From the NCBI GenBank assembly GCA_003116995.1, contig BDSL01000002.1:1200001-1264000 (forward strand): 64,000 nucleotides of DNA. Direction: 5' to 3'. This stretch comes from Yamagishiella unicocca. Lineage: Eukaryota; Chlorophyta; Chlorophyceae; Chlamydomonadales; Volvocaceae. Below are positions 1 to 12,032 of this stretch, in pieces (positions within the stretch are counted from its first letter, which is position 1; every line of letters begins with the position of its first letter). A program made the position numbers and the translations under genes. The notes below the pieces were generated by a model. It ran no database searches. It was not told the origin of the DNA and saw nothing but the letters and a program-made list of their open reading frames with translations.

Positions 1-86
1 CGACCACACGCGGACCTTGTTGTCGGAGCCGCATGTGGCGATGCGCCCACCGGTCGCGTCGATGTCAATGCCGCTAATCGATTTGC
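1..86 (-). CDS. WD40-repeat protein, 5' portion (partial at window edge)
   Basis: On the minus strand, 86 down to 1 reads as one WD40-type blade: an SGIDID start, a central GGRIATCGSDNK stretch and a closing VRVW. An acceptor-like GCAG lies just upstream at 90-87, so this is probably the start of an internal or second exon, with the rest of the gene left of the window. The first blade resembles the opening repeat of HIRA-type histone chaperones (an 'ID-x(n)-ATGG-x-D-x-KV-x-W' layout), but one blade cannot separate HIRA from other WD40 proteins. A minus-strand ATG at 209-207 could begin the preceding exon; I could not join it in phase with confidence. Confidence 0.5.
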
Positions 87-209
87 CTGCATGGGGGGGT
101 TAGGGGAGCCGCAGATGCGGATCGATTTGTCGGGGCTGGAGGCGGGGGAAGAAGGGAGGAGCGGGAGGAGTTGCATACGGCGGGCTTTTGCGTCTTCTGG
201 GCTGAACAT

Positions 210-861
210 GATAGTAGCTTGACCTGTGTTCCACTAGCCGTTCGAGCAGCGTGAACGCTGTCTAAGCCTCGGACATATCAGTGCTACGCCTACGCAATTG
301 GGATTGCTGCGCTTCTTTGAGACACATGTCTTGATTAGAAACGTAGAATCATAAGTTTCCACTGGAGCCGTGTCGAGACAAGCCGCGCTGCAGACGCGAC
401 GGGCACAATTGGCGCCAAGCTAAGGTCCACGGCAAACGGACAAAGCCTGCAGCTCACCATCATGCTGGATCCACTCCGGCTGATCGAAGATGGGCATCTT
501 GGACGAGGTGGAGCCTCTTTCATTACCTTGAAGATTCGCGACTAGTCAACAGTTATTGCACCCATTTCCTGATTTCCAAATTATTGGTGAGTATGCATCG
601 ACACCAGTTTGCTATTGCAAATGCAAATACAAGGTGGCTGTGACCATGCATGAGGGGGGGGGCGCGGGGCGTACTGTAATCGCATATAGCTTAGGCGGCT
701 TCCAAATAGTTTTCAATACCGACTTCGTGTAAAGATAAAGCATTTGTGACTCGAACCAACTCAATTACAGGCTAACAGGGCCTTCATGTCCTCTCTTGCG
801 TAGCTTTGGCTGACTTCATCCATTCTGCTCCTTAGCAGCTGATCTTCCTAGCGTAGGCATC
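210..861. other. Intergenic region between divergent genes
   Basis: This separates the minus-strand WD40 gene from the plus-strand SERRATE-like gene and should hold both promoters and 5' UTRs. I see no supported ORF, no RNA gene and no clear TATA box. There is a G-run at 654-666. Confidence 0.4.
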
Positions 862-3800
862 ATGTATGGCCGAGACAGAGGCCCGCCCCCGCCACCACCG
901 CCGGGCGTAATGCGTGGCGGACCTCCGCCGGATTACATGGACCGAGGTCCTCGTGACTACCCGCCTCGGGACATGGACCGTAGGCGACAGCGCAGTCCTC
1001 CTCCACCCATGCACGATCGGGATCGGTATGGGCGAGGGCGCAGCCCGCCGCCAATGCCAAAGCGGTCTCGGCGCGATGGCCCCTACGATCGGGACTTTCA
1101 CGAACCGCCCTTGTAAGTTGCATTACCCTGCATTCACTGTTGCAAGTGCTGCATTCGTGTGTGCGCATTGCGAATCTTGCTTGCATAGCCAGCGTTATAA
1201 TACGCTGTCCCTTCCCATTCAGCAATGGCCGTGGGAGCCCAGATTATGACCGCCGCCCACCTACTCCAAAAGGCGGATATGATGAGCGTGAGGCCTTCGA
1301 GCGACGGGGCTCGGTCGGGCGCGAAAGGTGCGTTCGGTTCCTTGCATTTTCTGGCCTTGTAATATATAACGAGGATGCATGGTATGTGTTGTATCACGCA
1401 GGCCAGAGGAGGAAAAACGACCCATGACCTTCAAGGAGTTCACGTTGCGTAAAGTGCCGGACGATGCAGCGCCCGACGCAGCGCACCGCATGTATCAAGA
1501 ATACCTGGTTGAATACTATGGCAGCGCGATCAAGGCGGAATTCGAGCAGAACAAGGACAGCGACGTGTGAGCATACCGTGCGTGTTGCGGGGTTACATAG
1601 CAATGAAGGTTTTTCTATTTTTGCATATTGAGCTGGCCTATTGTCCTTGACGCAGCTTCAAGTATCAGTTCGACCCCCGCAATTTTGCGAAGATTGTCGC
1701 CAGTCGGGCAGAGGAGGCTCAGGACAGCGCCAAACACATCGCGGCAGACCTGGCCTCGGGATCGCTGGATCCCAGCCACGAGGGCTTTTCCCAGGGCATG
1801 TACGACCTGGCGCCAAAAGTTGATAAGGAGAAGCCGCCTGGAAACCCCGACGAGGGTCCTAAGTTTGCACCTAACCTGTGTTGGCGTCCCGCGCGCGTGG
1901 CGTACGACCTGGACCTGAGCCGACGGTTGATACGAAAGCTGGATGCGGAGAAGGGTATTGAGGAAAATCCATTGCTGCCGAAGCTTGTCCCTGGGGCTTC
2001 TGCTGCGCCGGCGCCAGCAGTGGATGCCGCGGGAGATGGGCAGGCAGGAGCAGAAGGTGAATACGGCTTCGATAGGTGTTACGCAAACAGCTTGCGTTGC
2101 ATTCGAGGAAGACAATCACATGACGCGTGGGTTAGGCGTTGCTTTGGTTAAAAGCATACATTGCGTATCCTTAATTCCTGTGAACAATCATGTCCAGGCG
2201 ATGGGGCGGCACCAGCTGGCGACGGCGCCGCAGCGAGCAACGCAGCGGAGCCTGGCTCTGACGGCGCTGTGCCGGAAGGAAAAATCAGTGCCACCACCGC
2301 AGCAGCGCCTGTAGCTGCTGGCCCCGAAGAGGAGCCCGCCAGCGTTGTCAATGACTCCAACTTGATGGAGAACGTCGGCAAACTGGACTTGCAGCTGCAT
2401 TGGCTCTGGAAGGTGCATGGCGTGGACTACTACGCCGGCATCGAGCTGAATGAGCACGATTGGCCTTACCGCCTAAACTCGTGTCGGCTGATCCGTGGGC
2501 CGCGGCCGGAAGAGGGCGAGCACGATGAGGTGGCCGAAAAGGCTGAGAAGGAGAAGCTGGGGCGAACGGTGGACGAGTGCTGGAATGCCCGGGTCACGCA
2601 CGGCGACCCTATCGAGGCGAAATGCATGAAGGGCCGGGTAGGTGGATGGTACGGGGATTAGGGGATGGCATGCAGAAAGGCGATGAGGGGAATTCCTGCT
2701 GGCAGGTGGGTATGCCACGCAAGTTGCGCCTGCAACGATTGGGTCTGGGAAAGGAACGATTTCACCTGTCTATGCGCCGTCGCTTCTCGTTAGGCCGCGA
2801 ACAATGGGTATTTGTCCACCAAGCAGCTCCCTAGTTGAGGAGGATGCAGGCGCGTATTGGGGAAACATCCGAGGGCCGAAATTTGTCCTCGTACGTGAAC
2901 GCAGATTGAGGAGGAACTGGACAAGTGGATTGAGTCGCAGGTCACCATGGTTGCCGACAACAAGTAAGTCAGCCTTTAAGTGCGGTTGGCGGTTTGGTTC
3001 CTCACACCGTGGCCGACATCCGTCCTCTCGTGTGTACACCAGCGTTTGTGTGGGGCACGATACCTGTTTGCGCGTGCCCTTACTAACAAGCTCATCTCAA
3101 CAGGGTGCCGTACATCGGTGATCGTAGTTATTATGAAGTAGTAGTTGCAATGCTTTAGCTACGGACGATAACTTGGTATACATACCTGCTGCACATTACC
3201 GAACTATTCTGCGCTGCTGTGCTGTCCGTTCCGTGTTGAAATCTTTACCAACCTCTTACGACACATTTAGGCCCCTAGGGTGCTGTATTATTCTACGTAG
3301 CCCCGCTACCTGATAGCCCATAGCAAGCTATATGTCAGCACGCTGGCAGTGGGCGACACCCTGCTAGGCAGCGGATCACTCGAATCAGCGCATGGGCGCA
3401 CTGGCTTGAGAGCGTTTGTGACTGGGAGGCGCCGCGGGGTGGCAGCGTAAGCCGTGCAGCACAACTGGACTCGGGAGTCTGCTGTGTGGAGGCCTTATGG
3501 ACGAGAATTCGTGTTGCTTGTGACCTTTGAAAGCTAGGGACTTATCACACGTAGATGCCATACAATCCCTTGTTAGAGACGAATACATCACATGCTACCT
3601 GACGAGCTCGACATGCTTTTCAACACAAGACAATACCACTTATTGCCTCTTAGCTAATAGGCGACATTTCCTTAGTTAGCTTTCACATTCAGAGACCCGG
3701 CTAGATAGTCTGATATGAGCTAGGTTGGCCAATAAATCCGTCCGACCGCGGCAAAGAAGGGCCACGCCATCTGTCGCGATCTGTCGCTCTTGGAGAACAC

Positions 3801-4998
3801 CTGTGCCACGCAACGGTACATGCGCGTTGTCCGCGCACGTTTTGCGATCGCCGCAACCGCGACAGTTTTGTGTGTGTGTGTGTGTGTGTTGAACGTTTCT
3901 GTCGCACCTGGCCTCAGTGCCTTGTATGGCTGCGAGCTGGCTTCGATGCGCCTCCCTACCTATCTGACGGGCTTCTCCCGGTGCAGGTGGGGCTCAAAGC
4001 TGAGCAACAAGCTGTTCGTTGGCAAGAAATACGTCATCAAGCACATCAAAACAAAGCACCAGGACAAGCTGGCGACAGAGCGCGAGCGGGTGCGTCGAGG
4101 TGCCCGGATCGCCCCTTGTAGCTGGACGTTGGTTGTAATGCCTCGTACGTGTGGCGGCGCAGAATCCAGCTACCTTCCAGGCTCTACCAAACCCAGGCTT
4201 GCCCGTTTTGTATTGTAGGTCTTGGATACGCTGTACTTTGAGAACTTCCGCTCTTGGAAGGAGGACGAAGAACGCCGCCGTGTGGAGGAGGAGCAGCATG
4301 TCGGCGAGCCGATGGAGGGAGAGGGCGCGGGCATGGAAGGCGAAGGGCCTTACGGCGGCCGCGGTCGTGGCCGTGGGGGCATGATGGGCATGCGTGGACG
4401 CGGGCGCGGGCTCGGCCGCGGCATGATGGGCCGCGGGCCTATGATGGGCATGGAGGGGCCTATGATGATGCCAATGCCCATGGCGCCCATGTTCATGCCG
4501 CCAGGTGAGAGTCGGGACGGGTGCGGGATCAGTTTAGGCATCTGCTCGTGGCTCTACGCGCTGTACCTGGCGTTGATTATGCTTAGCCATACCGTTGCGT
4601 GAGGGGATCCGGCTGCATGATGCAACAGTGAGTGAAGGAGCAGTCTAACCGCGGGTTGGAGGGCTGGTACACACCATATAACAGTCGCAAGGTTGCTTCC
4701 TTTTCCGGAGGTTCGTGAGGACATCTTTTTCACCACTCCAAAACCCATTTCGGATTACGCGCCTGCCTCTTGGACAGGACCGATGGGCCCCTTCATGCCC
4801 ATACTTCCTGGCCCCGTGCCCATGCTACCGCCTGGCCCCATGCCTATGCGGGGGCGGGGACGTGGCCCGCTGCGTGGACGCGGCATGCCTGGACGCGGTA
4901 TGGGGCCGCCCAAGATCGACCCGCGCGGCATGCGGGAGTACTTCGACTTGGATCATCCCGCCAACAACCGTGCCGTGCTGGATTACGGCGACCTGTAG
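862..4998 (+). CDS. SERRATE/ARS2-like RNA-processing factor
   Basis: Model: join(862..1112, 1223..1327, 1402..1566, 1656..2056, 2198..2637, 2905..2963, 3987..4089, 4219..4504, 4778..4998), 676 aa, all phases consistent. In plants and animals SERRATE/ARS2 links the nuclear cap-binding complex to miRNA processing, splicing and RNA decay. Seen here: an N-terminal Arg/Asp/Pro-rich region (1-84); the conserved block starting MTFKEF at about residue 122; a central helical block with LQLHWLW and GVDYYAG; the finger-like segment KYVIKHIKTKH (His493, His498); a Gly/Arg/Met-rich region with GRGRGRG repeats; and a conserved C-terminus DPRG...YFDLD. The finger exon and the exon before it contain no cysteine, so the C2H2 finger may not bind zinc. 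The product is expected to be nuclear. The start is the first ATG of the Pro-rich exon. Intron 6 is unusually long (1,023 nt). Confidence 0.88.
2964..3986 (+). other. Long intron 6 of the SERRATE-like gene
   Basis: A 1,023-nt intron bounded by GTAAGT and GTGCAG, several times longer than the other introns of the gene. It contains a (TG)n microsatellite near its 3' end and no supported coding exon. Skipping straight from 2963 to 3987 keeps the frame through Lys474-Trp475. Confidence 0.6.
3868..3889 (+). repeat. (TG)n dinucleotide microsatellite
   Basis: About ten uninterrupted TG units about 100 nt upstream of the intron 6 acceptor of the SERRATE-like gene. Confidence 0.9.
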
Positions 4999-5926
4999 CT
5001 TTAGCGCAGAATGGCAGCGCTGACTTGAAAATTTGGTTGTGGCGTTGTCCTACTCATGATACGGCGGCTATCCAAAATGAGGCCGGTGGTCCTGGAAGTT
5101 TTGCATTTGATGCCCTGAGGAAGGGACGACAGCTATGGTGCATGAGGCCAGCATAACGGATGCATCTTCGGCACAGGACTGCGACGACAGTGATAGAGGT
5201 TCGGTTGGCGGGATTTTTTTTGCTGCATTTACAAGTGTCATCGCAATGTGTCGAGGGCTCCTGTCCCAAGTGCCAAGCACGGGGTCAGTAGATATTGGAC
5301 GGCTCCATGGCGTTGTTCTTCGTCGTTCGCAAGACACAGACTCAACCTCGTCGTCAGAAATGTAGGTTCCAGCCCGATGCTAAGCGCACGGTAGGGCGTT
5401 TGGTGTCCTTGTATCAATTGGCTGCCAGATATACGGTACACGGAATTGCCATGTTATCAGTATGTATGGCGCGGAATCGCATAGCAGCTTGGAAGTACGA
5501 GATTGGAAGTACGAGTTTGAATTGCTCCTTACCGTAATCGCCTCGATTGGTTGATTGCATAATTGGTACGGAACACGCCCATGGTACCTGCGTCCGCGCA
5601 CCATTTCCGTTATTATGCATCTGCTTTGTAAGAGCATTCTTTGCGAGCACAACTCTGGGTTCCGACACGGCTGAGATATATAATTTTCCTAATTGGTCCT
5701 CAAGGATAACCCACCTGAAGAATTCCTGACAGGTTACCGTGCTGTATCTTACTACCACAATGCTTGACGTTGTGACGAATGAAACTCCTTCCCTGCAAGC
5801 GCCACGCCAAAACACACGTCATCGTAAGTAGCGTTTGTTTAATGGGGCCGTACATTGCATGTCGTGATCGGCCCTAGTGGGTCCCACCACGGGTTGCCGG
5901 CGCGCCTCGTACCGACCCTGGCTTGC
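4999..5926. other. Convergent intergenic region / 3' UTRs
   Basis: This lies between the stop of the SERRATE-like gene and the stop of the minus-strand Cys-rich gene. No ORF here is supported by splicing or family resemblance. A TGTAA motif at 5627-5631, the usual volvocine poly(A) signal, is about 630 nt past the SERRATE stop. Confidence 0.4.
5627..5631 (+). terminator. Putative poly(A) signal TGTAA for the SERRATE-like gene
   Basis: TGTAA is the dominant polyadenylation signal of volvocine algae. It follows the stop codon at 4996-4998 in the expected orientation. A five-base match is weak on its own. Confidence 0.3.
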
Positions 5927-7236
5927 TTACACGGTCAGCTTGGCGTTCTTGCCGCCCTTAATGATCTGCGTGGACGTTCGTAAAACGCGCACAGGTCAAG
6001 TTAGGTGTGCGGTCAGGAGCCGCATTCAAGGCTGCAAAGCGGTAAGGTGGCAGACATGCCGAAGCATGCCGCTCGTTGTAGCGTACACGGCAAGTGCCGT
6101 CGGGTGGGCATCCAGCTCGGCAACACTGTACGACATAGGATGGCACGGCCGAGGTGCAACCCGGTGTCGTACCCAAGGGCCACAAACGCCTACCTCAAAC
6201 TTTTTAAAAAAGCCCGTGGACCCCAGCAGCAAAAAGTCGCTGGGCAATCTGCGCATTGGGATCACGTAAGGTCGGCAATCACGGCGCGCGGTGCGCCTGA
6301 CGCTGTTGGGCAGGCGCACACGCACTGGGAGGTACTGGGAATAGACTTGAGGCTGGGGAACGCGCAAATCTCCGAGCCAGGGCTCATGTCGAGGCATATC
6401 GTGCCGTCGTTGCACGTACGCGCATGACACGTGGCTCCTAGTGCCGTGCAGCACGATGACTTACTGAGCTGTGAGGTCCCGGAACGAGTAGCACGTGTTC
6501 GGGTAGCACTGCTCGATTGATACCTGGCAGTCGGTCTCTGTGCACCGGATGATTGGGACAGGTGAAGGGCAAGCACAAGGGCATGTCGGCAGCGTAGACG
6601 GACAGATGCCACGTATGCAATTAAGGAAGTAACCGTCAAGAGCAGAATCCAAGGGAAAACCGGGTGCCGAGAACCGGGAAAGGGTGGCGGTGAATGCAAG
6701 CCATGTTTGCGGCCCAAATAGCGGTAACCCCATTTCTTTGATTTCCAGGACATTGGATTTTGGTTTTCCTTGGGCCTACAGACGGGATCTGAGTCAACAT
6801 AGGATTTGTACCACCCTTCCCATCGTGAGTCGGTTGCCTGCCACCCGACGCAACCCTCGTGTCGCCGTACGGCACAGGAGGCAAACTGCAGCCGCTGGCC
6901 TCCGTCCATTTTACGCACCGCTGCATAGCTCACCTCCAAAGTTCATTAACAACCCCTCGAAGCTGCCTGACGTGGTATTCTGCCCCAAGGTGCTCTTCAC
7001 CTGACAGTTCTCCTCGAGCTCCTTGCGCAACGTGCAAGTCCCGTACGCGAACCTACGCTGGCAGATGCCGTGTATGACCACCTTCAAGCATCCTCACATA
7101 CAGACTACAGGCCAGACGATACCCACCGGTTGGGAAAAAGGCTGGCGCTCGCCAGGATTGGTAGAAGCTGAAGCAGCGCCCATGCCGCGCCAGCCCGCCT
7201 TACTAACAGAAAGCGTACACTTCTGCGCTCGTTCAT
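5927..7236 (-). CDS. Small secreted Cys-rich protein, family unknown
   Basis: Model: complement(join(5927..5965, 6194..6248, 6465..6768, 6934..7052, 7127..7236)), 208 aa. All four introns (74, 165, 216 and 228 nt) have GT-AG ends and matching phases. An N-terminal hydrophobic run (AGAAWALLQLLPILASAS) looks like a signal peptide and is followed by FPNRFAYGTC. The second exon carries an N-glycosylation-type NTT. The third has a dense cysteine block near residues 125-165 (CIRGIC, CPCAC, CTETDC, CYPNTC). The C-terminus ends in basic KGGKNAKLTV. The opening faintly recalls pherophorin N-termini, but the cysteine spacing does not let me assign that family. It is expected to be secreted or in the cell wall. 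It is divergent from the ZIP gene, with starts 439 nt apart. Confidence 0.65.
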
Positions 7237-7675
7237 TGTCACTACGTATGAATCGGCCCTTCCTAGCGATGACAGCGGCGCTTGTTCCTTTACGCTCAGG
7301 GAACAGCCTATGCTAAGTTGATGCCTTATCACAGGAATGCAGGATTGGTCAAAGATTTAAACGCGTAAGCATTAAGCTTATAACGCTCTCTCTAATGCTT
7401 GTTCTGAGCCCGCCAGCTGTCGTGCACCAAACGCCGTACTCAGCGTTTGGAGGTTTGGATGCAAATGGTTCCTCTATCGCACAATTACAAGGAAGGGTTT
7501 TTAGGGAGTTTATTTTCCATAATGCCTATAGCTTTTCGAGTCATCCCGTTGTTGAGGCCACCCAACCTACAACAACAAGTATTCGCAAACACCACCAGCC
7601 CCTGAAACAGGGCAGAAATATAACACAAATTACCGCGGTGTCCTCATAAGAACTCCCCTTACGCAACCCAACCTG
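7237..7675. promoter_or_regulatory. Short divergent promoter region
   Basis: These 439 nt separate the ATGs of the minus-strand Cys-rich gene and the plus-strand ZIP gene, so both promoters must lie here. The stretch is more AT-rich than the flanking coding sequence. I see no unambiguous TATA box or metal-response motif. An in-frame-looking ORF at 7395-7649 has no family resemblance and is not called. Confidence 0.4.
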
Positions 7676-10600
7676 ATGTTTCCGATACTGGTCGTCTTAT
7701 TAGCAGTTCAGGCTGCGCAAGGAGGGCGAATCCAGCCTCGGCATGACGGGTAAGGTTTCGTTAGCTTACTGGTCTTCTAAATCCTTAGAAGCGAGCGGCA
7801 ATTGCTGCGCCGCCTCAGCGCAGCACACTGCACGTGGAGCCATGTACCCTGTACCGGCAGCTTCGTTCACACATCCCAGAACGCTGCTCACCGCATGCAC
7901 TCCTACGCCCTTCAACTATGCAGTGCCGATGCCGGCCGGGCGCTGATCGAGGGTGGCCTTCAGGGCCTCAACCCGCAGCTTGTGGCCCTCCTTAAGCGCT
8001 GTCTGGTGAGCTCCGTGACCACCTGCTTGTCGTAACCGTGATGTCGTAAGGGAGGGGTTAACGGATGCATGAAATTAAGGTTTGGCGGGGCCAGACGGGG
8101 CAGGAGGCGGGTGAGGGGTGCCACAGCCACGGCATGAAGTGCGCGAATTCAATGATGCCGCACCAGTGGCGACATGGGCCGTGCTGGGCAGCACACCTCC
8201 ACCGAGGCCGCGCCATCGGCCAGCTGCCTGTCAGCGCACGCTGCAGCCCTCGCCCAGCGTGCTGCGTCGTGGCCCTCTTCTTCTACTCATTAGTAGCGAC
8301 CTGCCCACCCATCTCCCTCCCTGTCACCAGGCTGACGAGGCATGCAGCGAAGCCCTGGCCGTTGTTCCCGCTGTGGAAGCGTCTGCTGCAAGGCAGCAGC
8401 AGCAGCCTGGGCCTGGCGACGACGCTGTGGCGGCGCGGCAGTCTGCCTCCAGCCTAGCGGCCGACCCTGAGGACGCGAGTTCATGGTGGGCTCAGCTCTC
8501 AGGGTCCGACGGGCTGCGCCTCGATTCCTACTACCGCAGCCACAGTGGTGGCGGCATCGGTGGCATCGTTGGCGAGGGGGATGGCGATGACGGGAGTGAC
8601 GAGGAGACCAGTGTGTCGCTGAAGGGCCTTGCGGCGCTGGTGCTGCTGGCGGAGGCGATTGCTGGCATGTACCTGCCGCTGCTGCTGCAGCGCCTGCAGT
8701 CGCCGCAGTGGTGGCTGTCGCTGCTGAACTGCTTCAGTGGGGGCATCTTCCTAGCGGCAGGTGAGCGGGCGGGCGGCTGGGTGGCGGGCGGGCGGGCGGG
8801 AATGGGGACGGAGCTCGACCCATGGTGCCGCGTGCTGGCAGCACACGCACGCCGTGACGTACCTGGCCGACCTACCGCCCGCACGTCCGACCTGCGCAGC
8901 GTGGCACCCACAGCCCCACTCACTGCCGCTAGCCGAAAGGCGAATGGCAGGCCACGGAGTGGCCACAGCTGGACACGTTTGGCATTGACCGCTCGTCTGT
9001 CCCTCGCTGCGGGGTGCATCGTCACCTCCTCCAACATCCGCCTGTCGGTCCTCTGCATACACTCCTGGAGGCATACGATATGTAGGGAACCCAATACAAC
9101 AACTCCACTGCTCTAACACCCGCACATGCACTGCTCCCGGCTGGCTTCCTTCCACCGCTCGCCTGATGTTGCCGCCTGCCTCCAGGAATCGTGCACCTGC
9201 TGCCGCACTGCGCCGAGGCGCAGGAGGCCCTCGGACCCATAGGGCCCAACGGCGGGGACTACCCGCTGTACCTGGTGGGTGCGTGGGTGGGTGTGAGAGG
9301 AGACCCGTGGGTGGGCACTGGAAACTATTATATTACCGATTAGGAAACGTTGGGTGGGTGGGTTGAGGCTGGCAGGGAGGGGAGGCGCGCCGGTGGGCGC
9401 GGACCCGGCAGCATGGGCCTGGGTAGCTGCGTTTGCACCAGGTTGACGGCGATTTGCCGGCGCAGGATTTGGGTACCTTCAGGGCAGGTTGCGCGGACTG
9501 GTGGCGGCTTCGATATCAAGGGATAGAGGGCTGCCTGTCTGACGGTGCGCTGACCTCCCCCTTGCCGCCCAGCCCCAGCCCCGTGTCCTGAACCCCGGCC
9601 CGCACCGCTTCGCCCTTTCATGCCCGCGCCCAGCCCACGCCGCCCTCACCTTCAACCCCAACCCCCGCCGGTGCTACTGTCGCCTCTTTTCCTGGCCTCG
9701 TGGCGACCGCAGGTTCTTGTGGTGGTGGGCTACTGCGTGGTGTTCTTCGTGGAGCGAGTGCTGTTCGATGTGCACGGGGAGGGACACTGGCACTGCCAGC
9801 ACTCCAACGTGTTTAGCCACAGCAGGTCAGGGAGTCAGGGCTGGGTGGGACTGGGTTTTTGCCCAAGGGGTGGGTGTCAATGTCACCCCCAGTATTTGAC
9901 GTCTCGCCGCCGCGTCGTCCCGCCCCCAGCTCCACGGGGCGGAGGGGCGTCGTAACTGTTTTGGACGCAAGTCAACCTTCAGCCTTTACCTCTCGCGGCT
10001 GGGCGTCACCGCACTCCTCCCCGCGGCTCGCCCCACGTCCTCCCCGCGGCTCGCCCCACTTCTTCCTCCCCGCGGCTCGCCCCACTTCTTCCTCCCACCC
10101 CTCCTTCCACTCACACCACACAGGTACTACAAGGCCATGTCGCACAGGACGCGACGGCTCGCCCCGGGACCCTCCGGAGCGGCCGCTGCGGGCACTGCCG
10201 CCGCCGCCGCCAACAGCGAACTGGTATTGCCCGGAGACGGCGTCCACCCCAGCCGGCTGGGCCCCAACGGCGGCGCCAGTGAGGAAGTCCCCTCCGCAAA
10301 CCACCAACACGACGGCCTCGACGGCAGCACCGGCTGCCCCGCTGCGGCAAGAACCATGGCGGCGGAAGCGACTGCCGCTGCGCCGCCTTGTGGGGACACC
10401 TCTGGAGCGCCTGGGGAGCCAGAGCCAGTCGTGCCGCACCACCACCACCACCACCATGGCCGCCGTAGCAGCCACCTTCACGGAGGCCCCAAGCCCTCTG
10501 CTGGGGAGGACTGCGCGCGCGGCGGGCTGGGCTTGGTGGTGGGCGGGGAGGGTGGCGGCGGGGAGGGCGACCGGGAGGACGCCGACTCGTGCCACAGCGA

Positions 10601-12032
10601 GCACACACCACGCGCCGTGTGCGTGTGTGTGGAGGAGGTGGAGGAGGTGGAGGCGGCCGAGGCGCGCGAGCGGCGCTCTGCCCGGCGCTCGCACCAGCAC
10701 GACCACCCGCATGGCCACAGCCATGGTCAAGGACACAGCCATGGTCACGGCGACGCTGCTGCGTTTGCTAGTGGTGCGGGTAGTGGTGGTGCTGGTGGTG
10801 GTAGTGGCAGGGGTGTGGACCAGCTGCGGGTGCCGCTGCTGCAGTCGTCGCAGGACTCGGTCCCATCGCTCCCCACGTCGCGGCTCGACGGCAACGCGGA
10901 CCTCACCGGCGACCTCCGCGGCCTGGCCTGGCAGCACCTTCGCGCAGAACAGCAGCAGCAGCAATCGCAGCAGCAGCAGCTGCTGCCTCACATGTCGGAG
11001 CTCTGCCACTACCACGCGCACCACTCCCACCACGCCCACCACTCTAACCGATATCGGCCAGCCGGCCCCAGCGCCACGGGCGGGTGCAACGTGTGCGCTG
11101 CCGCGCCGCACGCCCGCGGCGGCTCCAGCGGCGGCTCCAGCGTCGTCTCGGTGCCGCATTCCCCAGCCCACCACTCCCACCACCTCGACCACCTCCACCC
11201 GCACCCGCACTCCCACCACGCACACGCACACGACCACCACCAGCACATGATCAAGCCGCGCTTCCGCTTCATGCACGGCGTGGTGCTGCTGGTGGCGCTG
11301 GCGCTGCACACCGCGCTGGAGTGCATCGCTCTGGGCCTCATAGACTCGCGGCCGCAGTTCCTGGTGCTGTTCCTGGCCATCGCCTCGCACAAGGCGGTGT
11401 CGGCGCTGGCACTGAGCAGCAGGTTCCTCAAGGAGGGGGCCAACATGACCCAGGTGGGCTTGCGAGGGACGGGGCGGGGTGAAGCGGGTCACGTAGGAGA
11501 CCGCCATCCTTCGGTGCGGTTCGGTCTTGGCATGTGGGGCTGCCGCATTACTACAGGATACAGATAATGCGCAACGTTATGCCCAGTAAATCAAGGTTTT
11601 GCAGCTGTGTTGCACCTGCCACCCCCTGGCCCCCACGAACCCACACCACCGCGACATCCCCAAGACCACCCCACCCTCCCCTCAAACCCTTCACCCCGGC
11701 ACTCCCCGCCGCCGCCGCCGGCCGCCCCCTCCCGCCAGGTGACCATGTACGTGGGCCCCTTCTGCCTCATCGCGCCGCTCTCCATCCTGGCCGGCGTGTA
11801 CGTGGGCCGGGTGGCGCCCATAGCGCGCCTGGTGTTCAGCTGCTTCGCGACGGGCACCTTCTTGTACGTGGGCGCCTCGGAGGTGATCATGGAGGAGTTC
11901 GAGGGCGAGATGCGGGCGGACAGGCGGGACATATCCACCCGCGCGGCGCGGTACATGAAGTTCGCGGCGGTGCTGGCGGCGGTGGCACTGGTGGCGGCCA
12001 GCGGGCTGCTCCCCGAGCCCCACCACAACTGA
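7676..12032 (+). CDS. ZIP-family metal transporter with giant His-rich loop
   Basis: Model: join(7676..7749, 7861..8005, 8331..8760, 9186..9274, 9713..9825, 10124..11453, 11739..12032), 824 aa, all phases consistent. ZIP proteins carry Zn/Fe/Mn into the cytosol. Seen: an N-terminal signal-like run (MFPILVVLLAVQAAQG); TM1-TM3 around residues 170-264, including HLLPHCAEA; a cytosolic-type loop of about 400 residues with several His clusters (H7 run, HGHSHGQGHSHGHG, HAHHSHHAHH); TM4 with HTALECIALGL; TM5 with SHKAVSALAL; and TM6-TM8 with FATGTFLYVGASEV. The TM4 HxxxE and TM5 'HKxxxAL' pattern resembles the ZIP1/2/3-type subgroup rather than the HExPH (LIV-1) subgroup. At 824 aa it is over twice the usual ZIP length, because of the loop and N-terminus. 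A further His-coding run continues in frame after the stop. Confidence 0.9.

Noticed and set aside
6262..6460. Extra Cys-rich exon (CHARTCNDGTICLDM) in the small secreted-protein gene
   Set aside because: Including it needs a 27-nt intron or an out-of-phase join. Skipping it as part of a 216-nt intron closes all phases. Alternative inclusion cannot be excluded.
9859..11507. Long opposite-strand and alternative-frame ORFs over the ZIP loop exon
   Set aside because: Shadows of a GC-rich coding exon. Only the frame with His clusters joins the TM-coding exons in phase.
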